DNA of 64,000 bases from a virus. A program made the translations under genes and the position numbers. The notes under the pieces are model-generated. The model had not been told where the DNA came from and made no database searches. It was given only the letters and a program-made list of their open reading frames with translations. The stretch lies in the IMG/VR virus record IMGVR_UViG_3300025626_000018, positions 1-64,000 of that record. One strand, written 5' to 3'. Below, one piece after another: positions 42,722 through 51,019 of this stretch; the first letter of the stretch is position 1; each line of letters opens with the position of its first letter.

Positions 42722-43070
42722 ACCTAAATGTTTTCCATTTGATAAAGATGGAAATAATGTTCGCAATACAATGAGTAATTGTATTGCTTTTACTGCTTCA
42801 GGAAATTATTTACCTTGTTGCTGGATGGACACATTTGATTGCAAAAGAGATAATGTCCATAATTTATTTGATGAAGAATTAAATGTAAAATCTGGTAAAA
42901 CCCCCCTTGAAATTATATCTTCTCCTCAGTGGAATAACTTCTATAAACTTTTATTTGAAGATCCTGATGCGGCATGTAATAAATGTAAAATGGCATGCGG
43001 TCATGTTATACATGATGACGGTAGTGAAGAATTATATTTTAAAGTAGCTGGGCGGCGAGTAACATTTTAA
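42705..43070 (+). CDS. SPASM-like iron-sulfur partner protein
   Basis: A 121-residue protein with Cys clusters typical of the SPASM domain: NCIAFTASGNYLPCCWMD and, near the end, DAACNKCKMACGH. In most enzymes this domain is fused to the radical SAM barrel; here it is separate and overlaps it by 17 bp, in a different frame. It probably binds one or two auxiliary [4Fe-4S] clusters and works with the upstream enzyme. Confidence 0.75.
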   Translation: MKLEIRPKCFPFDKDGNNVRNTMSNCIAFTASGNYLPCCWMDTFDCKRDNVHNLFDEELNVKSGKTPLEIISSPQWNNFYKLLFEDPDAACNKCKMACGHVIHDDGSEELYFKVAGRRVTF

Positions 43071-43073
43071 ACA

Positions 43074-43102
43074 TGTACAAAATACAATTATTGTGTTATA
43101 AT
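43074..43102 (+). promoter_or_regulatory. Promoter before the epimerase
   Basis: TGTACA, 17 nt, TATAAT; ATG follows 27 bp after. Confidence 0.65.
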
Positions 43103-43129
43103 AATATTATAATTAAAAGGATACACTGA

Positions 43130-44086
43130 ATGACTAAAATAGCAATTACTGGAGGAGCTGGTTTCATTGGCTTTCACTTGGCGCAATCATTACATAGCAA
43201 TGGCTTTGAAGTATGTGGCTTTGATAATTTTAATGACTACTATGATCCGGCATTAAAGACCGCCCGAACTGTGAAGCTATACAAAGATTTTGGTATTAAA
43301 ATTGATGTAGCTGATTTAACATGGAAACCCGACCTAGAAGATTTTATGAAGGAACATAAACCAGATGTGGTGGTTCACCTTGGGGGTTATGCTGGTGTGC
43401 GTCATTCAATGACAGATCCTCAATTGTATATTGATAATAATATTACTGGTACTCAAAATCTTATTAGTGTATGTGAAGATAACGGCATTGAGAATGTTGT
43501 ATACGCATCAACATCATGCACTATGGTTGGAAACCCATTACCATGGAAAGAAGACGAAAAAACTGGCTATCAGCTAAATCCATACGGGTTTAGTAAATCT
43601 ACAAATGAATCCCAGTTTATGGCAAGTGCTATTACCAATACTATTGGTTTGCGTTTCTTTACGGTGTATGGTCCATGGGGGCGTCCTGACATGGCGCTAT
43701 TTGATTTTACAAAAAATATTATCGATGAAAAACCAATCGAATTATTTAATTATGGCGATATGATTCGTGATTTTACCTATGTAGATGATATTGTTCAGGG
43801 TATTGAAATTGTTATTAATGAAACATTAACTAAGACTGATATTAGAGAGATATATAATATTGGATATGGTGATCAGGTTAAGCTTGCGGATTTTGTAGAA
43901 GCTATTGAATACAATCTTGATCGCACTGCTATTAAAGAATTAGTGCCAATGCATCCTGCGGATAGCCAAGCAACCTGGAGTGATACCACTAAACTTCAAA
44001 AACTAGGCTATAAACCAACTACACCGATGAGTGTTGGCGTTGCAAACTTTATTACATGGTACAAAGAATTTTATGGTGTTAACTAA
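43130..44086 (+). CDS. NAD-dependent UDP-sugar epimerase (UDP-glucuronate 4-epimerase type)
   Basis: A 318-residue short-chain dehydrogenase of the extended type. GGAGFIGFHLA binds NAD, FDNFNDYYDPALK and HLGGYAGVRHSMTDPQLY are strongly typical of UDP-glucuronate 4-epimerases, and PYGFSK holds the catalytic Tyr-x-x-x-Lys. With the UDP-glucose dehydrogenase at 44798 it could make UDP-galacturonate for surface sugars. Confidence 0.88.
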   Translation: MTKIAITGGAGFIGFHLAQSLHSNGFEVCGFDNFNDYYDPALKTARTVKLYKDFGIKIDVADLTWKPDLEDFMKEHKPDVVVHLGGYAGVRHSMTDPQLYIDNNITGTQNLISVCEDNGIENVVYASTSCTMVGNPLPWKEDEKTGYQLNPYGFSKSTNESQFMASAITNTIGLRFFTVYGPWGRPDMALFDFTKNIIDEKPIELFNYGDMIRDFTYVDDIVQGIEIVINETLTKTDIREIYNIGYGDQVKLADFVEAIEYNLDRTAIKELVPMHPADSQATWSDTTKLQKLGYKPTTPMSVGVANFITWYKEFYGVN

Positions 44087-44757
44087 TGCCTATTACACAT
44101 TATGATCATGGAATAATTTTACCAAAGCTTACTCGCAAAACAACTGAAAAGGGGCGGCGGTATTTTACTCCAGAAGGTAATACTTATCCTTCAATTACTA
44201 CTGTATTAAGTGAACTTAGCAAAGATAGTATTAAAGCATGGCGCAAAAGAGTTGGCGAAGAAGAAGCTAATAAAATTTCTGCCCGAGCATCAAAGCGGGG
44301 CACAAAAGTTCATCAAATATGTGAAGATTATTTGAATAATAATGAAGATTATTTAAAGGGTGTCTTGCCGAATAATGTAGCGTCTTTTAATGACATTAAA
44401 CCTATCATTGATGCAAATATTAATAATGTTTGGTTTCAAGAAGAATTTCTATATTCTGATCATTTTAAATGCGCAGGTCAAGTTGATTGTATTGGCGAAT
44501 GGGCCGGAGAACTTTCTATTATTGATTTTAAAACATCAAGAAAACCCAAAAAAGAAGAATGGATTCAAAACTATTTTATGCAATGTGCATTTTATGCCGC
44601 GGCATTTTTCGAAAGAACTGGAATTCCGATTAAACAAAGCGTTGTTCTTATTACGGTAGATGGCGATGCCCCTCAAACTTTTATAACCAAACCGCATGAT
44701 TATTTAAAAGATTTAATTAAAGCAAGAAAGCATTATAAATCTATTTACAATGTTTAA
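44086..44757 (+). CDS. PD-(D/E)xK exonuclease (Cas4/RecB-like)
   Basis: A 223-residue nuclease. Motifs in order: RGTKVHQICEDYL, AGQVDCIGEW, LSIIDFKTSRKPK (catalytic Asp-x-Lys) and QNYFMQCAFYA (Gln-x-x-x-Tyr). It overlaps the epimerase stop by one base. Homologues in cyanophages are thought to act in recombination or host DNA breakdown. Confidence 0.8.
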   Translation: MPITHYDHGIILPKLTRKTTEKGRRYFTPEGNTYPSITTVLSELSKDSIKAWRKRVGEEEANKISARASKRGTKVHQICEDYLNNNEDYLKGVLPNNVASFNDIKPIIDANINNVWFQEEFLYSDHFKCAGQVDCIGEWAGELSIIDFKTSRKPKKEEWIQNYFMQCAFYAAAFFERTGIPIKQSVVLITVDGDAPQTFITKPHDYLKDLIKARKHYKSIYNV

Positions 44758-44772
44758 AAAATAGTATATAAT
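44744..44772 (+). promoter_or_regulatory. Promoter before the UDP-glucose dehydrogenase
   Basis: TTTACA, 17 nt, TATAAT; the -35 lies inside the end of the exonuclease gene. AAAGGAGA ribosome site follows. Confidence 0.78.
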
Positions 44773-44797
44773 AATACTAATTAAAGGAGAATGCATT

Positions 44798-45619
44798 ATG
44801 AATAAGATTGCTATCGTAGGGCATGGGTTTGTTGGTAAAGCTATTGAATATGGGTTTGTTAATACTCCGAAATTTATTGTTGATCCTATTCATGGCAATA
44901 CTATTGAGGATCTTCGAGAGGGTGACTTTGATCTAATATTTGTTGCTGTTCCAACTCCAATGGGAAAAGATGGAGCAATTGATGGAAGTATTGTTGAAGA
45001 AACAGTCAATTGGCTAAAAGATAACGCTACAGGCCTTATTGTGATTAAGTCAACAGTTACACCAGATATTATTGAAAAACTTCAAAAAGATTCAATTAAT
45101 GTAATTTATAATCCAGAATTCCTCACAGAGAAAAATGCTAATGAAGATTTTGTTAATCCTCCAATGCATATTTTTGGGGGTAATAAAGAACAAACTTTGC
45201 AACTCGAAGAGCTATATAATAAACTAAGTAATTGCAAACCTTGCCCAAGTTTCCATATGACTGGAGTAGAAGCTAGCTTTGTGAAATATGGGATAAATTG
45301 TTTTTTAGCATCTAAGGTATTATGGTTTAATCAATTCTATGATGTTGTAAATGGCTCTAACGCCGATTTTTCAACTATTATTTCTGCTATTGGAAGTGAT
45401 ATGCGTATTAATAGCTCACATACATTAGTTCCGGGATTTGATAATAAGCGTGGATTTGGTGGTGCATGTTTTCCAAAAGATACAGCAGCATTTGCAGCAT
45501 TTGCATCGCAAACAAGTGAATTTCCAATACTTGAAAATATTATTGAAGCCAATAATAATTATAGACGAAATTATTTAAAAAATGATCGCGAATTAGAACA
45601 AAATGTAAATTATAATTAG
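44798..45619 (+). CDS. UDP-glucose/GDP-mannose dehydrogenase family protein
   Basis: A 273-residue protein, shorter than full-length UDP-glucose dehydrogenases (~390), lacking the C-terminal sugar-binding domain. IVGHGFVGKAI binds NAD, FVAVPTPM and IKSTVTPDI follow, YNPEFLTEKNA is the family motif, and GFGGACFPKDT carries the catalytic Cys. It would oxidise UDP-glucose to UDP-glucuronate, the substrate of the neighbouring epimerase. Confidence 0.85.
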   Translation: MNKIAIVGHGFVGKAIEYGFVNTPKFIVDPIHGNTIEDLREGDFDLIFVAVPTPMGKDGAIDGSIVEETVNWLKDNATGLIVIKSTVTPDIIEKLQKDSINVIYNPEFLTEKNANEDFVNPPMHIFGGNKEQTLQLEELYNKLSNCKPCPSFHMTGVEASFVKYGINCFLASKVLWFNQFYDVVNGSNADFSTIISAIGSDMRINSSHTLVPGFDNKRGFGGACFPKDTAAFAAFASQTSEFPILENIIEANNNYRRNYLKNDRELEQNVNYN

Positions 45620-45648
45620 TTTACATTGTACCTCTCACATGATATAAT
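45620..45648 (+). promoter_or_regulatory. Promoter before uvsX
   Basis: TTTACA, 17 nt, TATAAT; the gene follows 37 bp downstream with AGGAG. Confidence 0.8.
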
Positions 45649-45685
45649 AAACGTAATCAAATATTTTTAGGAGTACTATATTTAA

Positions 45686-46732
45686 ATGAGTATTATGGAT
45701 AAGCTAAAAAAGAACTCAAAACTTAAAGCAACCGAAGTGTTGTCAGAATCGAGTTTTTTTAATAATAAAGAGATGGTATCAACATCAGTACCAATGGTAA
45801 ATGTTGCATTATCTGGTTCTGTGGATGGCGGGCTATCCCCGGGGCTTCTTGTACTTGCCGGACCATCTAAACACTTTAAAACATCTTTTGCGTTGCTTAT
45901 GGCCGGCGCTTATATGGAAAAACACAAAGATGCAGTAATGTTGTTTTATGATTCAGAGTTTGGTTCACCACAGACATATTTTGAACAATTCAATATTGAT
46001 ACAAACCGAGTTTTGCATACACCTATTACTAATGTTGAAGAACTAAAATTTGATCTTATTTCACAGCTCGAAGGCATGGATCGTAAAGATAATGTTATTG
46101 TTGTTATTGATTCAATTGGTAACCTTGCTTCAAAGAAAGAAATAGAAGATACTCAGAATGAAAAATCTGTTGCAGATATGTCGCGCGCCAAACAACTAAA
46201 AAGTTTGTTTCGTATGTGTACCCCATATCTAGCTATGAAAGATATTTCAATGTTGGCTGTTAATCACACATATCAAGAGATTGGATTATTTCCAAAGGCT
46301 ATTGTTTCGGGTGGTACGGGAATTTACTATTCAGCAAATGATATTTGGATCCTTGGGCGCCGGCAGAATAAAACTGGTACAGAAGTTACTGGATATGATT
46401 TTGTTATTAATATTGAAAAGTCTCGTTCTGTCAAAGAAAAATCCAAAATTCCTATCTCGGTATCATGGGAGGGTGGCGTTGAACCTTATTCTGGATTGTT
46501 AGAAGTTGCTATTGCTGGCGGATATGCACGTAAGCCATCTAATGGCTGGTACGAAGGGGTTAATCCAGCTGATGGAGAAGTTCTTACTAATAAAGCCCGT
46601 GCTGCTGATACATTACAAGAGCCTTTCTGGACACGTATTATGGCAGAAACAGACTTTAAAGAGTTTATTAAAAAGCAATTTACTATCGGCCATAAAGATG
46701 TAGTTTCTATGGATGAAATTGTAGGTGAATAA
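45686..46732 (+). CDS. uvsX: Recombinase UvsX (RecA-like)
   Basis: A 348-residue RecA-family recombinase. Walker A is VLAGPSKHFKTSF, as in T4 UvsX; VVIDSIGNLASKKE is Walker B; the C-terminal region holds GVNPADGEVLTN. No intein is present. UvsY upstream in the genome loads it. Overlaps the next gene by one base. Confidence 0.95.
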   Translation: MSIMDKLKKNSKLKATEVLSESSFFNNKEMVSTSVPMVNVALSGSVDGGLSPGLLVLAGPSKHFKTSFALLMAGAYMEKHKDAVMLFYDSEFGSPQTYFEQFNIDTNRVLHTPITNVEELKFDLISQLEGMDRKDNVIVVIDSIGNLASKKEIEDTQNEKSVADMSRAKQLKSLFRMCTPYLAMKDISMLAVNHTYQEIGLFPKAIVSGGTGIYYSANDIWILGRRQNKTGTEVTGYDFVINIEKSRSVKEKSKIPISVSWEGGVEPYSGLLEVAIAGGYARKPSNGWYEGVNPADGEVLTNKARAADTLQEPFWTRIMAETDFKEFIKKQFTIGHKDVVSMDEIVGE

Positions 46733-47031
46733 TGAAATACGAAGAAAAAATTGATTACGAACTAATTCCAGACACTAGTGATAAACATTGGTTGATACGT
46801 ATTTTACGGGGGGATTATATTGAAACTGTTTTGCGATTTGGTAAAGTTCGAATAGATGATACTACCCCTGATAAAGATCCCAAATTACAATTTGAATATA
46901 GTATTGTAAGCAGCCCAATAGATGGATTAAAAGAAGGTCCTGATTTTAATATTGTTGCGGGTGATATCTTAGTTTCAGTTATTGAGCAGGCAATTATAAA
47001 TGATGAAGCTCTTATAGAAGATGTAAATTAA
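46732..47031 (+). CDS. Hypothetical protein after uvsX
   Basis: A 99-residue beta-rich acidic protein (DYIETVLRFGKVRIDD ..., ending in EALIEDVN), coupled to uvsX by overlap. Similar proteins follow uvsX in marine T4-like phages; no function known. Confidence 0.65.
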   Translation: MKYEEKIDYELIPDTSDKHWLIRILRGDYIETVLRFGKVRIDDTTPDKDPKLQFEYSIVSSPIDGLKEGPDFNIVAGDILVSVIEQAIINDEALIEDVN

Positions 47032-47041
47032 AGGTATAAGA

Positions 47042-47485
47042 ATGAAAATTTTAATTATGGGTTTACCCGGATCTGGTAAAACATGGCTAGCCGAAAGATT
47101 GCAGAAGCGATTGAATTGTGCCTGGTTTAATGCCGATGAAATTCGCAAAATGGCTAATGATTGGGAATTTAGTGAAGCTGCCCGTTTGCGGCAAGCATAT
47201 CGAATGAAAAATATTGCTGATTATGAAGTTAATACTGACCGAATTGTTATTTGCGATTTTGTATGTCCATTGGAAATTACTCGGGATATATTTAATGCCG
47301 ATTATACGGTATGGATGGATACTATTGCTAAAGGTCGATTTAGTGATACTAATAAATTATTTCAAAATCCAAAAGCAGCTGAAGTAAATTATCACGTTTC
47401 GGCTTGGTTTGATGATACAGACGAAACATTGGTTGATGCTATTCATAGGCATATTAATTTAACCGGAGAAGTAAAAAATGTTTGA
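47042..47485 (+). CDS. APS-kinase-like P-loop kinase
   Basis: A 147-residue kinase. GLPGSGKTWLAERLQKRL is the P-loop; WFNADEIRKMANDWEFSEAARLR resembles the substrate region of adenylylsulfate kinases (DGDNVR...LGFSDEDR), and VWMDTIAKGRFSDTNKLF follows. Marine T4-like phages have this family, often annotated as adenylylsulfate kinase. If correct it would make PAPS, the donor for sulfotransferases. The true substrate is not proven. Confidence 0.65.
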   Translation: MKILIMGLPGSGKTWLAERLQKRLNCAWFNADEIRKMANDWEFSEAARLRQAYRMKNIADYEVNTDRIVICDFVCPLEITRDIFNADYTVWMDTIAKGRFSDTNKLFQNPKAAEVNYHVSAWFDDTDETLVDAIHRHINLTGEVKNV

Positions 47486-47891
47486 TTGGAAAAAACCGAC
47501 AGCACAGATGCTTGGTCGTTGGCAACCATGGCATGATGGCCACACAGCACTATTTAAGAAAGCATTTGCTGAAACTGGTCAAGTTATTATTATGGTACGT
47601 GACGTTGAAGGCATTATCGGTGAGGATGCTGGAGGTGGGCGCACCGCTGCTCAAGATGATAATCCATTTTATTATGATTATGTTTGTGATGCTATTGAGG
47701 ATGGATTGCACAATGCAGGGTTTACAAAGGGTACAGAATATGTTATTATGAAAGTACCAAACATTGTAGACATTAGCTATGGTCGAGGTGTTGGTTATAC
47801 TTTTACTGAACACGACTTAGGCGAAGCAATACATAATATTTCTGCAACCAAAATCCGCGCTAAAATGCGCGAAGAAGGAAATCTACAATAA
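47478..47891 (+). CDS. Nucleotidyltransferase (cytidylyl/NMN adenylyltransferase-like)
   Basis: A 137-residue protein with QMLGRWQPWHDGHTALF (HxGH motif) and a C-terminal ISATKIRAKMREEG (ISxTxxR motif), the two hallmarks of this superfamily. The middle contains a Gly-rich loop GGGRTAAQDD. It overlaps the kinase gene by 8 bp; the pair is conserved in other marine T4-like phages. Substrate unknown; NAD salvage or sugar activation are both possible. Confidence 0.75.
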   Translation: MFDWKKPTAQMLGRWQPWHDGHTALFKKAFAETGQVIIMVRDVEGIIGEDAGGGRTAAQDDNPFYYDYVCDAIEDGLHNAGFTKGTEYVIMKVPNIVDISYGRGVGYTFTEHDLGEAIHNISATKIRAKMREEGNLQ

Positions 47892-47894
47892 TTC

Positions 47895-49259
47895 ATGACT
47901 ATTAATATTGAACAACTTATTATTAAAAATATTATTGTGAATGAAGACTTTATGCGTAAAGTTCTTCCATTTATTCAACCAGATTATTTTGAAGGAACCT
48001 ATAAGCAATTATTTAAAGAAGTAGGTAAATTTGTTGGGCAATATAATAAATTGCCAACACTCGAATCATTTAAAATTGAACTTGATCAAAGCACTTCATT
48101 TAACGCAGAACAACATAGCCATGCAGTAGAAATTTTGCCTTCATTGTTTAGTGAAGAAACTGTTGATGGGCAATGGCTTTATGACACTACCGAAAAGTGG
48201 TGCCAAGATAGAGCATTGTTTATTGCGGTAATGGAATCTATTAGTATTATTGACGGTAAACATGACACACTAACTAAAAATGCTTTACCGGATATTCTTA
48301 GCAAAGCACTCGGTGTTTCATTTGATACGAATATTGGCCATGACTATATTGAAAATGTTGATGAACGGTATGAATTCTATCATCGGGATGAAGAAAAATT
48401 GCCATTCGATTTATCATATTTCAATGCAATTACAAATGGCGGTCTTCCAAATAAAACTCTTAATATTATTTTGGCCGGTACTGGTGTAGGCAAATCTCTT
48501 TTTATGTGCCACTGCGCCGCCGCAAACCTTACTGCCGGAAAAAATGTTTTGTATCTTACTATGGAAATGGCAGAAGAGCGTGTAGCAGAGCGCATTGATG
48601 CGAATTTGTTAGATCTTCCGATGGATCAATTGCCAACACTGACCAGATCAATGTTTGCAGAAAGAGTACATCGAGTATCTAGCCGCACTAATGGTAAATT
48701 GATTATTAAGGAATATCCGACAGGTCAAGCAAACGCTTCACACTTCAGAGCACTACTTAATGAATTGAAACTTAAAAAGTCTTTCATACCGGATATTATC
48801 TATATTGATTATCTCAATATTTGTGCTTCTGCTAGAATGAAAGCTGGTGGTAATATAAATTCATATACACTTATTAAATCAATTGCTGAAGAACTTCGCG
48901 GCTTAGCAATGGAATTTAATCTTCCAGTTGTTTCTGCAACACAAACAACTCGTAGCGGTTATGGAAGTAGTGATATTGATTTAACTGATACATCCGAATC
49001 TTTTGGTTTGCCTGCAACTGCTGATCTAATGTTTGCTTTGCTTTCTACTGAAGAACTTGAATCAATGGGTCAAATTGCAGTTAAACAATTGAAGAATAGA
49101 TATAATGATCCATCATATAAAAAACGATTTGTAATTGGTGTCGATAGATCAAAAATGAAATTATTTGATATTGATGAAAATGAACAAACACTTACTGACG
49201 ACACACCAACTTTTGATAAGACACATACCGCTGATCGGTTCAAAGATTTTAAAATTTAA
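47895..49259 (+). CDS. gp41: Replicative DNA helicase gp41 (DnaB-like)
   Basis: A 454-residue helicase. Walker A is LAGTGVGKSLF, Walker B DIIYIDYLNI, and the DnaB-type motif VVSATQTTRSGYGSSD is followed by KNRYNDPSYKKRFVIGVD. No intein interrupts it, although gp41 is a frequent intein site in phages. It moves 5'-3' on the lagging strand and works with a primase. Confidence 0.95.
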   Translation: MTINIEQLIIKNIIVNEDFMRKVLPFIQPDYFEGTYKQLFKEVGKFVGQYNKLPTLESFKIELDQSTSFNAEQHSHAVEILPSLFSEETVDGQWLYDTTEKWCQDRALFIAVMESISIIDGKHDTLTKNALPDILSKALGVSFDTNIGHDYIENVDERYEFYHRDEEKLPFDLSYFNAITNGGLPNKTLNIILAGTGVGKSLFMCHCAAANLTAGKNVLYLTMEMAEERVAERIDANLLDLPMDQLPTLTRSMFAERVHRVSSRTNGKLIIKEYPTGQANASHFRALLNELKLKKSFIPDIIYIDYLNICASARMKAGGNINSYTLIKSIAEELRGLAMEFNLPVVSATQTTRSGYGSSDIDLTDTSESFGLPATADLMFALLSTEELESMGQIAVKQLKNRYNDPSYKKRFVIGVDRSKMKLFDIDENEQTLTDDTPTFDKTHTADRFKDFKI

Positions 49260-49275
49260 ATAAGGAAAATATAAA

Positions 49276-49392
49276 ATGGCTATTGGCAATAAAAAATCAT
49301 CACAGGGTCTCAAAAATGTTTCGACCTCATCTATGAATAAAAATAAAAAACGTGGTTATAAAAAATATCGAGGGCAGGGTAAATCTCGGTAA
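49276..49392 (+). CDS. Small basic protein
   Basis: A 38-residue Lys/Ser-rich protein: MAIGNKKSSQGLKNVSTSSM then NKNKKRGYKKYRGQGKSR. Such a small basic peptide follows gp41 in some marine T4-like phages. It could bind nucleic acid; no evidence beyond charge. Confidence 0.6.
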   Translation: MAIGNKKSSQGLKNVSTSSMNKNKKRGYKKYRGQGKSR

Positions 49393-49638
49393 ATGCATAT
49401 AAATGTAACTCCTCCTCCAATATCAACATTATCACAGCTCAAATCTAGACAGCAATATGTTAAGTCTGTTGATAAGGTAAAATTAATAACACCTAAACAA
49501 TATCAAAGTTATTTAAGCTCGCCCAGCCCATCTAATCATATTAAAGCTGAACTGCCTAAAAAAGAAACTACATTATTTGTTCCACCTGGTTTTGTAATGG
49601 GTGTTGTTGTTGGTACCCTTTTAATGTTAATATTGTAA
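49393..49638 (+). CDS. Small membrane-anchored protein
   Basis: An 81-residue protein with a Pro/Ser-rich soluble part and one C-terminal transmembrane helix (VPPGFVMGVVVGTLLMLIL). It starts directly after the preceding stop (TAAATG). Function unknown. Confidence 0.6.
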   Translation: MHINVTPPPISTLSQLKSRQQYVKSVDKVKLITPKQYQSYLSSPSPSNHIKAELPKKETTLFVPPGFVMGVVVGTLLMLIL

Positions 49639-49687
49639 TAAACATTTTATTTTGTGAACTAAATTAAAATAGGGATAAAATTATTTA

Positions 49688-49912
49688 ATGGTTGAACTTA
49701 TTCAAATAACCGATATTCTTGAGCAAAAAATTCGCAAAGAAAAAGAACTCGAATTTTATACAGAAGAACTAAAAAAACTACAAATGAAAATGTTTTTCAT
49801 TCAAAAAGATATTGATGTCACAAATACTATTATTAAAATAATTGAACAAGAAACTGTGCTTGATATTAAAAGCTCGATGGAAAATCGCATGGTAGGAAAA
49901 ACTGATGATTAA
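49688..49912 (+). CDS. Small coiled-coil protein
   Basis: A 74-residue, charged helical protein (LEQKIRKEKELEFYTEELKK, then a second helix). No motif recognised. It ends before the promoter of the wall hydrolase. Confidence 0.6.
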   Translation: MVELIQITDILEQKIRKEKELEFYTEELKKLQMKMFFIQKDIDVTNTIIKIIEQETVLDIKSSMENRMVGKTDD

Positions 49913-49937
49913 TTTTTAATTAAATGTATTTTAGGGG

Positions 49938-49966
49938 TTTACATTTGTTTTATTATGTGTTATAAA
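49938..49966 (+). promoter_or_regulatory. Promoter before the SleB-like hydrolase
   Basis: TTTACA, 17 nt, TATAAA, preceded by the TTTTAGGGG box found at other promoters of this phage. Confidence 0.75.
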
Positions 49967-49995
49967 TTATATAATGAAAAAAGTGAGGCAGTTTA

Positions 49996-50490
49996 ATGAA
50001 AATATCTAACATTTTATCCGGAGTTACTAATACCGCATTAGCTTCAGCAATGTGTATTGGCGGATATATTTCAATTCAGCAGGCCGAAGCAAAGGAATTC
50101 GTTAAGTCGTTTTCAAATAAAGAAATACATTGTTTGCAGCAAAATGTATATTTTGAAGCTAGAAATCAAAGTGTGCTTGGGCAAGCATCAGTAGTTTGGG
50201 TAACATTAAATAGAGTTAATTCTAAAAAGTTTCCGAATACTATCTGTGGTGTTGTATGGCAAAATAAACAGTTTAGCTGGACTCATGACGGAAAATCTGA
50301 CAACCCAAAAAATTCCCAAGCTTGGGAAAAAGCTAAGCAAGTTTCGCATGCAGTATTATATGATTATGCTTTTAATAAAAATGACCCCACTGCAGGCGCT
50401 TTATTTTATCATGCTGATTATGTTAACCCATATTGGTCAGCATCTTTCAAAGTGACTAAACAAATTGATAGTCATATATTTTATAAATGA
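49996..50490 (+). CDS. Cell wall hydrolase, SleB/Hydrolase_2 type (endolysin candidate)
   Basis: A 164-residue protein with an N-terminal hydrophobic signal or signal-anchor (NTALASAMCIGGYISIQQAEA). The catalytic domain begins IHCLQQNVYFEARNQSVLGQ, the Hydrolase_2 signature with its Glu, and continues VTLNRVNSKKFPNTICGVVWQ and YHADYVNPYW. It would cut the peptidoglycan glycan strand. Likely an endolysin exported by the Sec system; it has its own promoter. Confidence 0.88.
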   Translation: MKISNILSGVTNTALASAMCIGGYISIQQAEAKEFVKSFSNKEIHCLQQNVYFEARNQSVLGQASVVWVTLNRVNSKKFPNTICGVVWQNKQFSWTHDGKSDNPKNSQAWEKAKQVSHAVLYDYAFNKNDPTAGALFYHADYVNPYWSASFKVTKQIDSHIFYK

Positions 50491-50504
50491 TTGGAAAATA
50501 TAAT

Positions 50505-50603
50505 ATGAATACAACCACAATAAAAACTCTTGTGCAAGGTGTAATGCTTGGACTATTTCTTATATTAATTGACTTTTATTTTATTCCGGGTGGATTATAC
50601 TAA
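50505..50603 (+). CDS. Very small membrane protein next to the hydrolase
   Basis: A 32-residue peptide, almost entirely one hydrophobic helix (LVQGVMLGLFLILIDFYFI). It starts 14 bp after the hydrolase gene. Its location makes a holin-like or antiholin role possible, but it is too short for confidence. Confidence 0.5.
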   Translation: MNTTTIKTLVQGVMLGLFLILIDFYFIPGGLY

Positions 50604-50607
50604 TCTT

Positions 50608-50646
50608 TTATGTTAGCGTTATCATTATTTGCTAGCGCTAACATAA
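50608..50646. terminator. Large hairpin after the hydrolase unit
   Basis: An 11-bp inverted repeat TTATGTTAGCG / CGCTAACATAA with a 17-nt loop. No T tract on the plus strand (GGGCCCC follows), so termination may be weak. Confidence 0.55.
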
Positions 50647-50658
50647 GGGCCCCTTCTA

Positions 50659-50666
50659 TATAAATA
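50659..50666 (+). promoter_or_regulatory. T4-type late promoter TATAAATA before 50694
   Basis: TATAAATA 28 bp before the ATG; AAGGGGA ribosome site in the leader. Confidence 0.72.
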
Positions 50667-50693
50667 ATTTTATACACCATAAGGGGATTTGCA

Positions 50694-50936
50694 ATGTGTA
50701 CAGCATATGTACGTAAAGAAGCTAATCGATTTAATTGGTTAGTTAAAGGCAAACTTATTGATACATCTTGGACAGATCAAGAAGTTGAAAAACTTTATCA
50801 TTCATATTTCGAAAGACTTTGGGGAAATAATGAAAATTATATCCACGAATCTGGATTTGAGCTTGCTTGGAAAATCCGCGAAAATGAATTATTAGATAAT
50901 GAGCGCAAATATGTCGCAGTTTTAGGATATGATTAA
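50694..50936 (+). CDS. Hypothetical protein
   Basis: An 80-residue protein with CTAYVRKEANRFNWLVKGKL at the start and helices rich in Trp and Tyr. It is under a late promoter, so it may be a virion or lysis-phase protein. No family recognised. Confidence 0.6.
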   Translation: MCTAYVRKEANRFNWLVKGKLIDTSWTDQEVEKLYHSYFERLWGNNENYIHESGFELAWKIRENELLDNERKYVAVLGYD

Positions 50937-50963
50937 AAAATAATATTTAATTGCGCTTAGCTG

Positions 50964-50992
50964 TTTACATTTATTTGTATATATGTTATATT
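50964..50992 (+). promoter_or_regulatory. Promoter before 51020
   Basis: TTTACA, 17 nt, TATATT with an ATATG extension. Confidence 0.72.
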
Positions 50993-51019
50993 AATTATAT
51001 ACTAAATAAAGGAATCAGT

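Noticed and set aside
47478-47891. ATP sulfurylase partner of the APS-kinase-like gene
   Set aside because: The HxGH and ISxTxxR motifs fit small cytidylyl/adenylyltransferases; the other sulfurylase motifs are absent.
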